Below, in pieces: positions 38,901-48,512 of a stretch of DNA of 64,000 nt (positions are counted from its first letter, which is position 1; each line of letters starts with the position of its first letter). A model generated the notes under the pieces. That model was not told the origin of the DNA, searched no databases, and saw only the letters and a program-made list of their open reading frames with translations. The stretch is from Rhea pennata. Lineage: Eukaryota; Chordata; Aves; Rheiformes; Rheidae. The stretch lies in contig NC_084674.1 of the NCBI RefSeq assembly GCF_028389875.1, positions 11,813,501 to 11,877,500 on the forward strand, in the 5' to 3' direction. Made by a program: the position numbers and the translations under genes.

Positions 38901-41759
38901 AAATTTGAAGACTCTGGAGGAATTCCAGATACAATCAATGAAGGCTTTACAATTAATATTCTACACGTTTTAAATGAAAGTTTAGAGCAAAATACTTTTT
39001 TCTTTCTCAAAGGAAAAAGATTGCTTTCACATTTGTTTTTTATTGTGGTTTCTGTAAGACAGTTTGGAGAAGTGATTTTATGAATTCCTCAGTCAACATT
39101 TAGACCACATTTCACACTGATTAGTGTAAATGGCAGGCTCCAATGACACACACATTTTATGCAATGATTTACATAGAAGTAGAGGTTTTACTGCCTAACA
39201 GTTCAGATCAGGTAACAGCAAATGAGATTTTACTGTAGCAGAAGTGCCACAACTATGAGTTCCGTTAGGTAGTGGAACAGAGTATGAATCATTTAATAAA
39301 CCATACTCTTGCTAGCAAAGGTTTCTGCATCCTTCTGTGCAGTAGTTGAGTGCTGTGAGAAAGGAGCAGCACTAAGAACGGCCTCCTTTAGGAGCTGATA
39401 TTGATCCAGTATCACAGCAGAGTTTACTGAAATGAGACTGCCACTTGTCAAACAGGGACATCTTTACAACACATTCAGACACTGGTGAAAGTTCCTTGCA
39501 CAAAGGTTTTAGAAAAAGATGGGGCAAAACGTTAAATCATCTATTGTAGAGAGCATCTAGGTACTAGCAGAGGCTTTCGGTGACATGACCCAGATTGGTC
39601 AAAGTCAGGTCCATCCAGCACAGTTGAAGAGAGCATAGGTCTTTTAATTCAAAAAAACCTAATTTTAAAATCTTGAGCAATTTTCATCATTAAAACCAAA
39701 GAGAAACTAGAAATGCATCACTTACCTGAGGTATTAAACAAAAGTATTTTATGTCTAAATGTATAGTGCAGATTTGGCTTACTGAAGTTTTTGGAACTAT
39801 ATCAGTTTCCAGAAATTATTTCATGTTGCCACATGAATATTTCTGTTATCTTCACAAATAAGGCAATCTTTTTCTTCCATTTAAGTTTTATGCCATCTCT
39901 TATTTGTATTAATTATAAAACTAAGTATCACGTGACTAAGGAATGGTATACATACTCTGGATCAAACCATATCCTTCTAATTCTTATGAAGTGCTTATAT
40001 TTGAATATTCTGATCTCCTCAAAACACGTCTGTACACTCCTTCAGTAAGTAAATCTCTGTATTTACCCTTTACAATTCACATGAAAACATTGCTTAAAGA
40101 AAAACACCACCACCCCAACCATCCTCATGATCAGTTATTAGCCAGCACTTTCAAAGGCTTATGTAGCAATAGCTTGTCCACCCACACAGTGAGCACGTCT
40201 AGTCCCTCACTGTTGCAGGCAGTCACATCATAAACTGATCAAATGCCATTGTAAAACTAAATAGACTTTTTGGCCTAAGTTTCCAAAATTTGGGAGTAGG
40301 CCTCTCTTCCATTCAAACTAATTTGGGTAACAATGAAAAAATTTGCTCATAAACAGGGCTTCTGACTACATCTTTTTCCGTCAGTGGTTCTTGTTTTCCG
40401 CTCCAACTCACATAATCTATTCTCTTCCTTCCACCCATTCTTCCCCCCTCCTCCCGCAAAGGCTGGCTTAAGCACTACGCTTCAATTTTCTGTAAGAACT
40501 TTCTATTTTTCTTTCCCATTCTTTTTGTTTAGTATATGAAAGCAGCTTCCTGTTTAGAAACATTGGAGTCCTACACCCTCAGTAATGATGTATTCAGCCC
40601 ATCAGTGATCTTGGCATGAATATCTTAAACCTTAATAAGCCTGATGGGACTTTCTGTACATGTCATCATCGGCCCCAAAAACAATGCACAACGTTTATCA
40701 CCTTGGACTGAATCATGCTCCCTTCCCAGGGTTCTAGCTCTAATAAGAATTGTAAGGGCTTATAGCTTCTCTCTCTTAAATATTTTAAATCCTAGATTTC
40801 TAAAGCCTACAGAACAAGAATGGAGACACACCAAGGGAATACAGTGGTGTCCTGTTACAGAATGCCCAACATGAACAATACTATCCTACTTTTTCAACCC
40901 TGAGTCTCTGCAGAAGTCTACACCTGGCTCGCACTGCTCAAACCTTATTGCAACTTATTATCCAAACCCTCACCTTGTCCTGGGCTACAAGATACCAAAT
41001 GTACAGTGTACTCTCTGTTCAACTAAACATGAAATAGAACAAAGTTATGAAGTGAACATTTAAGATTGGACCTTACTATTTTGTTCAAATAGGTAGATTG
41101 AATCAAAAAAACATACACAGTTTCAGAAAGGAAAACAGGATTACTGACTATAAACTGAGATACTTGTCACTTCAAGAGATTCATGGACATACATTCATAT
41201 ATGCAGCCTGTTTCCCTGGTGAATTTTAACTTCAGGGGTGAAGTTCTCCAGTGAAGTAATTGGACAGTCATACATATAGCGCTTGGCTAAATGGACACAG
41301 AAGCAGTCTTGTGTAAGCACGCACAATGCACTGCTCATCTGCAAGCAGTGCTCGGCAGCAAAGTGGCTAGCCCAGTTTATTCTAAATGCTATACTTTTTC
41401 AGCTGGCGCCATTAGCAAAACTGCTAGCCTGGACTACCTGTATTTTGAATCTGACAATACAGGACACATTTTACTTTAACTCTTCCTAGGACTTGGTCTG
41501 TGCCTACATAAACATCAAAACACATTTTGCTCTTTACTTACGGATGAGCGGCAGAGTTAATTTAAAACTGTCAACAAGTGCCACCCTAATTAAAAACAAA
41601 TGGCTGATTGTACAACTATAGGCCTGTTGACACAGGCCACATATATCAAAGTCAGGCAAAACAAACCAAGCTTGAACCAGAGGAAACACAGCACCATCTA
41701 GTGTTCTACCTGAATTAGGAAAAAAAAAATAATGGATCTCCATGGAAATTTCACAGGTA

Positions 41760-43700
41760 ATTGACACTCAAAAAAGCAGTAAGATCCAAAAGGTCCAGCT
41801 ATACTTGCACTTCTAAAAAAGAGAATGACAGTGAGGGCAAAAAAAATCATTAAGAAAGGAGCTTCTGAGAGTCAAATGTTTGCAACCAGAGCAGAAATTT
41901 TTAAAAGTCAATAAACTGGAAAGAAATTCTATCACCTATCAAAAAACTGCAGTCCAAAAGCATGACTGAAGAAATGAAAGTGAAAAGCTACAAGAAATAA
42001 AAGGCATCCTTTAAGAAGCTGAGTCTAGAAGAAATTCTAGCAGGCTAAAAACAAAATAGGCTGAAAAGATGTTTGCGAAATCTCTCAAGCAGCATAAAAA
42101 ATTGAAGACAAATTCTTTTTCAAACACATTAGGAGCAGAAATCTTGACAGAGTAAGGCCAAGAGATGATCAAAGAATAGAAAGAACAGTCAGAAAAGACA
42201 GCAGAAGAGCTAGAGGGTTTTTGTTGTGTTTTTTTTTTTTTTTTTAATCCAAATTTCTGGTGGAGAAGTATAGGCTGCCTCCCTCATTGGAGAACTCATT
42301 CAAGTTGGAAAGCAATTTAACACATTACTGGACAATTTTTCAAGATAAACAATAACAATTCTTTATGAACAGACAGCAAATATCCAAGAACTCTGTTAGA
42401 AAAGAAAATGAACTTATAACCATTATGCATAACCTCTCACTTAAAACTTCCAGAGAGAGAAGGTGATAAAGAGACTGTTTTTTAAAAGTGGTTCTATAGA
42501 GACTCAGGTGAACTGTGGACTAACCAGCCCAACCTTTATTTCAGATGTGCTTATAATCTGTAATACAGAATTTCTGGACACATACATAAATGTGTTACAT
42601 TGGCAAATATGGCACAAGTAAGTGGAATTTATACCTCACATCTCTATTAGCACCTTCAGAGAATCTAACAGAAACCATTAACAGGTATCTACTCTTGGAC
42701 TTCTGAAAGGCAACTGATAAGGTCCCTCATCAATGCCCTGAAAAAATAACGGCAGTAGGGTAAGAGGAAAGAGTCTTCAGATAAATAATTGCTTAATAGA
42801 CAAACAGTGGGAATAAACACATGGTCAGTCTTCACACTGATTGCTAGGAGAATTCCATGTGATTTGTACTAAAATCTATTTAGTTTAACATCCATAAGTC
42901 TTCTGGAAAAGGGGGACAAACAGCAAGGTGGCAAAGTTTACTGCTAATTTACTATTCAGGATTGTAAAAACAACAAAACAAAGGTAGTAACAGCAAAGCA
43001 TTGCAAAAGGACTTTTCCCTGTTGAACAACTAGGAAATGAAATGGCCAAATTCAATGAAGATAAATAAGTGATGCACCTGGGGGAGGGCAGGAAGAAACA
43101 GTCCTAGGCTCATGTAACAATGGACTCTCAAATTCCCTGTTGCCATTCACAAAAGGGATGCTGGAGCTAAAGCAGTTCTTCGTAAACTTCAGATTGATGT
43201 TCAGAAACATTAAAAGTAAAAATCTTGGAGCAAGAATTATCAAGACATTATTAGAAAGTTAAATTTAATCAATATAGAAGTTCATGAAATACCTACACAT
43301 CGGGCACCATGCCAGTCCTCCAATATAAAGAAATCATATGGTGCAAAAGGCACGAAGCAGCTTTCACCAAAAACGTTTAAACAAAAAAATTATTTGCAGC
43401 CTGGAAAAGAGCCAACTCAAGGGGCATATATGAGGTAAATAAAAGGTAAATGTGCATTCACTGTGTACCATCAAGATAATATTGTCTCTAGGACAGAATT
43501 AAGGGGCATCACATAAAAGTGTCAGAGTCAAGTTAAAAACCAAACCCACACTAGTCAAACCCAGAACCAGAAGTATATCTTTAGAGACCATGTGCTTAGT
43601 CCACGGCTTACCATAATAGTATATGGCAAGGGGTTTTACCAGACTCCTAAAAGCAAATAGACAAATTAATGGAAGAGAAATACACTCCCTCCTTCCCCAG
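41760..43700 (+). mobile_element. ancient CR1/L3-like LINE body, sense orientation
   Basis: The order of recognisable CR1 ORF2 segments is kept: AAATAAAAGGCATCC near 42000, GATAAGGTCCCTCA near 42716, AGCAAGGTGGCAAAGTTTAC near 42923, GATAAATAAGTGATGCACCTGG near 43061, GGAAAAGAGCCAACTCAAGGGG near 43402, and TTAAGGGGCATCACATAAA near 43499. Many stops and indels interrupt the frame, so it is a fossil with no coding capacity. The part from 41760 to 41980 is less certain than the rest. Confidence 0.8.
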
Positions 43701-44157
43701 ATCTGCTCATCCCTAGGAACTGGGGGACTATCACTACCTGCTCACCCATTCTTTCTCTTCCCTAAGCATTTACTCTGGCTTCCCCAGGAGTAAGTAGTAA
43801 GAGACAGGATAACAGTCTAAAAGGTTCTCAGTAGTCATCATTATATCCATTCCAAAAAGGAACATGTGTTATCATCATTCTTCCAACATGCAGGGTAATG
43901 AACAGTTGGTACAGGAGTTAAGCCTTCTTGAGCCAGTATGACTCCTGCAGAGATGGCATACCAGGAACTGATGACATATGCATCACAGACTGCAAGTGTT
44001 TTCACCTTAGTCCAGATCACCTTCAAGCAAGGATGGCATACTGGAGGAGAGCCTACTAACAAGCCACTGCATATGTGCTCTTCATTCAGATCCTACTGCA
44101 GTAGTAAGCTTTACAGGTACTTTCTTCTTTGCATAAAAAGGACTACACAACAGTATC

Positions 44158-44162
<5 letters not shown>

Positions 44163-44191
<29 letters not shown>
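44163..44191. repeat. 29-bp T homopolymer
   Basis: An uninterrupted T run. No adjacent retrocopy is recognised. Confidence 0.95.
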
Positions 44192-44195
<4 letters not shown>

Positions 44196-44541
44196 CAAAA
44201 AGTTCTTGTAGGTGTAGAAAATTGGAGGGACTTGTTGCCCTTTCTAGGACATGGTGCAAGGAATATGCTATTTGGTCTCCACATGACACTCCCCTCCCCC
44301 TTCCCAAAACACCCCAGACCTATTAAAAAAAAATTGCTATTACTACATTAGTTCTTAGCTAAAAAACTACTATTTCAGCTATCACGTCTACTTTTAAAAC
44401 CACGTCTATGCCAATACTATACATTACATAAGAACAAAGAGTACAGATGCCAGCTAGAATGCAGAGCACATTTTGTAGTGGTCCTTTATTTCAGAGAGAA
44501 TGAAGCATATATACACACACATACGCCCTTGAAAGCTGTGA

Positions 44542-44572
<31 letters not shown>

Positions 44573-44587
44573 TATATATATATATAT
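44542..44587. repeat. (TA)n microsatellite with an ACACAC interruption
   Basis: Two (TA)n blocks are separated by a short CACACA stretch and followed by a T run. It is a likely length-polymorphic site. Confidence 0.95.
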
Positions 44588-45473
44588 TTTTTTTGCCAGA
44601 CAATAACTTGGCTGGGGGGTTTCTAAAGAATAACCTGCATTCTTTGCTCTTGTCACAAGCTATAGATATTTCAAGTTAGGAAGATTTTAACTGTAGCAGA
44701 AACTGCCAGAACAGGTGCTTTTGGTAATCATACACTGCATGCCTAAAAAGCTAAATAAACTTTAATTATAAGTTAAGATCATATTGCCGGATAGAGCTAA
44801 ATCTTTAGCCTATCTTGCAAACATGTACTTGTAGTATTTCATGCCATAAGTTTAGTCAAATCTTCTCCTCATAAATAATGGGGGAAAAAAACAGCAAGCA
44901 GCACAAGCCTGAGAAACTCTGTATTAAAAATGGCTTTGCTCAGGGTTCTAATGCACCTTCAGTAGAAATAACTCACGAGTATCTTAAGTGCTCTGCAGAA
45001 TTTAACATATTCAAGAACTGAAACAGGCTAGTGTCAAATGCAACAAGCATCACAACTGCATGCTAGGTAACATCCTCACTCTCTACTTGCAGCACTGCAT
45101 ACCATTACTCTGTTAATAAAGCCACAATAAAACTATCTAAAACATTGCAAAAAATCATTTAAGTACCATAAGTGGAAGATACATGTAGATACAACTATAC
45201 AAAGAATACTACAAGAATATGAATACAGAATTTAGATACAGAACAGCCAAAAATGACAGCACTGTAGATTGATACAGTATTGCTCCCAGAAGGTCATAAT
45301 CCACAAGACACAAGTATTAGTAAGGGCAAAGATTAATACTACACACAAAAAAAATACTGCTTTCTCAGAAAGTGAGACTCCCTACTACAACTTGATGCAG
45401 TAGTTCTACAGAAGTACATAAATATCTCTTCAACATAAAAACATGACAAGTCAAATCTGAAAGATAAACCAAA

Positions 45474-45479
45474 TTTATT
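45474..45479 (-). terminator. LSM3: candidate LSM3 poly(A) signal AATAAA
   Basis: This is a minus-strand AATAAA about 310 bp after the LSM3 stop codon, so 45470-45790 would be the 3' UTR. A further minus-strand AATAAA at 44485-44490 is an alternative for a longer UTR. Confidence 0.55.
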
Positions 45480-45790
45480 TAAAACAAAAAATTTAAGACA
45501 CTGCTATTGCCAAGATCGCAAAACAAAGACTCTTTTACTGATGTGACAGACAGCCGACTTACAGCAGTTACATTAATTCGGGGAAAATCAGGTTGTTTTA
45601 CACCACTTCAACTGATTACATGTACTTTCATTAAGACAAGTTGGCTCCCCTGCCCTTCCCTCCCCTTCCCAAAAGAACAGACAAAAACATCCTCTAAAAA
45701 TGCACACGGAATTTTGAGATGCGTGATTGAAACAGGAACCCATTGTCCAAAAGCCTGAAACCTTCCAAAAAGGTTAAATCCTTTGTTGTT

Positions 45791-45871
45791 TCAGCCAACC
45801 CTCAACGGGGGAGCTACAAGCACAACGCCGTCACCTCTGACAAAGAGCATCGGAATATTCCTTTTGGTAGA
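45791..45871 (-). CDS. LSM3: LSM3 coding exon 4 (aa 77-102) and stop
   Basis: The exon encodes [20 protein letters not shown] and ends PPLRVG then TGA. It contains the Sm2 motif, with RGDG as the RNA-binding loop. The acceptor is TTCTTAG. Confidence 0.98.
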   Translation of the reverse strand, partial: STKRNIPMLFVRGDGVVLVAPPLRVG

Positions 45872-48228
45872 CTAAGAAGAAGGAAAGAAAAGTTTACATT
45901 TACAAAAGTATAGTTGACAGAACACACCTGATAAGCATGTGACCAAATTCAATCATAAAACACACCAGAAACAACTACAAAAGTAAGTTTGATTTTACAA
46001 CTTATTGGTATATGGAAGAGATCAATACAATTAATACAAAGTCTTTGGACACTTTGTACTTCCAAAAGAATGCGCCTGAAACTTTTGTCGGACCTTGGCC
46101 CCATAAATACCTATTTGAAATAAACTACTGTAAGTTAATGTTGTTTAGTTAAAAACACACATGCACACCACATCTTTCTGTAGGAATAAATACACATAAG
46201 TTCTTACTTTATAAATCTCTTCATAGGTTTCTTCATCAATCTCTATTGTTGTTACAGTTTCTTCCACATCACCCAGAATCATATTTAGATGCTGATCATA
46301 TGCCTGTAGGAATAAAGCCAGTTTATTATTTTTACAAATTCAAATACAAGCCCATTAAAATAAGAATTTTTGAGACTTCTGGAACGAGTTTGACTAAAAT
46401 GTGCCACTATGTTAACGCAAAGTAGTACTACTTACAGTTAAAATTTCAAATATAAATGCCAAAAATCAGGACGCAGCAGCACAAGAACAAAACTCCCAAA
46501 CCCACACATATATTCACAGAAACACTCTTCCAGGACATGGCTCTGAAGCTTTCAATGAGAACACATGCAAAAGCTCTGACAGACACACTTATCTTTGTCA
46601 TTTATTAACAATGAACAAGCTGTACATTCTTTGCCACCACTTCAGCCTCCTGAAATTATCTGGGGCTAACTTAACACACATGAAAGCTGCTACAAAAATT
46701 TTAAATAAGCAAGTGTTCCAAACACCTTCCAAGAGCACACTACAAACTATACTATAACCAGATCTTCATGGATATGTCCTCATCATTGAGGTTTCAAATG
46801 AGCTGTAATCCAGTAAACATATGGGACAACTGGTTATCTTCCCCACCACAGTACAGTACTCAGGAAGGATGACTGACTCAATAGAAAACATCAACCTGTC
46901 TCATTAAATGACATATCACTATCAGAGAAGAATGCACCTAGATAAATCAGATTTGCAGAGAGTCAAGCTGAGTATATATCGTACCTTCAGTAGGTGTACC
47001 TTAAGAGTAATTAATGTGATAACTATAATCTCATTCTTATTTTAATCTTAAATAGACCTCAAAGTACTTTTACAAGAGATCTGCACTATTACACTCATTT
47101 CATAAATATAAGAAAAGAAACCAAAACCAGTGGAAAGAATTGCTCGGCTTTATCCAGAAGGCTAAAGAAAAAACAACAACAACAAAAAAAAATACATCTC
47201 TTGAATCTTTAGAGTACCATTTTATAGCAGATAGTAGTGAACAAATTAGATTTTGCTATTGCCATCACAGAAAAAGCTTCTGTAAAAAGGGTTCAAACCC
47301 TGTTATTCAGGCAACCTTTAACTTATCTTCTCTAATCATCTTTGCATTTTTTTAATCACAAGATACAGTTACATGTGCTTTTGAACTGACTATTACACAA
47401 GTTTACCTGTAATATTCTTTAAATTATGTATTATGAAGACTACAGCAAACGAAATAACACTTAGCTAGGTAAGTATGGTAGTGTTATGAAAGTGTTTTAC
47501 TTACATGTAGTCTGCCCCTGAGCTCTCTGTCATTCCTCATTTTAACATAGATTCGCTCATCTAGGCTGAGCCTGATGAGATCAAGTGGCTCCTCTACAGT
47601 ATTTGTTGTTTGTTGCTGAAAAGCAAAATTAAAAATAGAAACGTTTATACAGGACAAGTCTGAACTTCTCCATTCCTCAGTATTGGTGAGGAAACACAAG
47701 AGAAACGGGTAAGAACAACAACAAAATAAAAAAACACCCAAGAACTCTAGAACATTATTTCAAATTCAGTTGACTCCTAGGGCAATTGATGTTCCCGCTC
47801 TACGAATGCTTAGCAGCACACACAGATTTAGTCAACGTACTTGAGCTCAGGCTACAACGAACTGTGCTTCACAGACGCTGCCAACGAGGGAGGCCCGCCG
47901 GGCCCAGGCGCCGCCGGCGGCCCCGGCACTCACAGCCCCCGGGCAGCCAAAGCCCCACGGGCCGCCGAGCTCGAGGCGCCGCCGCCATCTTATGCCGGCG
48001 CCCCCCGGCGGGGGGCTCCGTCCCCGCTATGGCCGCGGGCAGGGACGGCGGCTCGCCGCGGCGGGAGGAGAGGAGGAGGGCGCGTGGGCAATGGCGGCAC
48101 GAAGGGCCGCCCCGCCGCCGCGCGCAGAGGCCGGGAGCTACGGTCGCGCCGCGGCGGGAAAGGTCTGCCCGCCGCCGCCTCCCGCCCTGAGCGAGGCAGC
48201 CGCTCACCTGGTCCACCTCATCCGCCAT
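45791..48228 (-). CDS. LSM3: LSM3, U6 snRNA-associated Sm-like protein (4 coding exons)
   Basis: LSM3 is one of seven subunits of the nuclear Lsm2-8 ring, which binds the U6 snRNA 3' end and takes part in tri-snRNP splicing, and of the cytoplasmic Lsm1-7 ring, which promotes decapping of deadenylated mRNA. Four minus-strand exons (48228-48208, 47615-47505, 46303-46208, 45871-45791) join in phase 0 at every junction to give 102 aa, the usual length. The Sm1 motif spans about residues 20-60 ([20 protein letters not shown] then NMILGD) and Sm2 about 82-97, with [11 protein letters not shown]. By my recollection of the human protein the only difference is Glu for Asp at residue 4. The gene shares its promoter with XPC, and the start codon sits inside a GATGGCGG motif. 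It has no N-terminal signal or membrane segment, as expected. Confidence 0.98.
46208..46303 (-). CDS. LSM3: LSM3 coding exon 3 (aa 45-76)
   Basis: The exon encodes [17 protein letters not shown] and the acidic loop [12 protein letters not shown] that is typical of LSM3. Exactly 32 codons. The acceptor is CCTACAG and the donor GTAAGA. Intron 3 (45872-46207) holds nothing recognisable. Confidence 0.98.
47045..47165 (-). mobile_element. MIR-like fossil in LSM3 intron 2, antisense to +
   Basis: CCTCAAAGTACTTTTACAAG, ACTATTACACTCATTTCATAA and GAAACCAAAACCAGTGGAAAG match the collinear antisense tail and core of a MIR-type SINE. Strongly diverged. Confidence 0.5.
47505..47615 (-). CDS. LSM3: LSM3 coding exon 2 (aa 8-44)
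   Basis: The exon encodes [18 protein letters not shown] through GRLH, the N-terminal helix and the first strands of the Sm fold. It follows a TTTTCAG acceptor and ends before GTAAGT. Intron 2 (46304-47504) holds a MIR-like fragment near 47045-47165. Confidence 0.98.
48208..48228 (-). CDS. LSM3: LSM3 coding exon 1 (aa 1-7)
   Basis: The first exon codes only MADEVDQ before a GTGAGC donor. The short first coding exon is as in human. Intron 1 (47616-48207) lies largely in the CpG island. Confidence 0.95.
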
Positions 48229-48231
48229 CTT
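48221..48231 (-). promoter_or_regulatory. YY1-like site overlapping the LSM3 start codon
   Basis: On the minus strand the sequence reads AAAGATGGCGGA, matching the AAGATGGCGGC core bound by YY1, and its ATG is the LSM3 initiator. A second copy (AAGATGGCGGC) lies at 47980-47991 in LSM3 intron 1. YY1 sites at the 5' ends of housekeeping genes often include the start codon. Confidence 0.5.
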
Positions 48232-48415
48232 TCAAACCGCCTCCCGCGCCCTCCCGCGAGACTTTATGGCCCTGCCCCTTCCCCTGTGGCGGCGCGGGGA
48301 GGCGGGCGGCAGCGGCGGCCGCGCGGAGGGGGGACGCGGCGGCAGAGGCGAGGGACAGCCCGCCCGCCCGCCGCCGCGGCAGCCCCGCGGCGCTCGCCTC
48401 CGCCGCCGGGGCGCC

Positions 48416-48512
48416 ATGGCCAGGAAGCGCAAAGCGGCGCCGCGGCCGGCGGCTGCCGGCAAGCGGCGCCGCAGGAGGCCGGGGGCGCCGCGGGGCGAGG
48501 CGGAGGCGGAGG
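48416..48512 (+). CDS. XPC: XPC coding exon 1 (aa 1-33)
   Basis: The exon starts at ATG 48416 and ends before a GTGAGT donor, leaving phase 1. It encodes a very basic Arg/Lys/Ala/Pro/Gly stretch, consistent with a nuclear localisation signal. Only the first five residues match human. Intron 1 (48513-49109) starts in the CpG island and then turns AT-rich, with nothing else recognisable. Confidence 0.93.

Larger units (their letters stand above)
32451..41759. other. intergenic, no supported gene
   Basis: Unique-looking AT-rich DNA with the A38 run, CAAAA/CAAA microsatellites, an 18-bp A run near 35511-35528 and the 30-bp tandem duplication. Open frames of up to 122 codons (for example 34329-34697, minus) show no family resemblance. 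Confidence 0.55.
43701..45473. other. intergenic DNA downstream of LSM3
   Basis: Holds the T29 run and the (TA)n microsatellite. The part nearest LSM3 may belong to a longer LSM3 3' UTR if the 44485 poly(A) signal is used. Confidence 0.5.

Noticed and set aside
48266-48415. Upstream in-frame ATG extending XPC by 50 codons
   Set aside because: The extension lies in the promoter interval and has no counterpart in human XPC, which starts with MARKR exactly at 48416.
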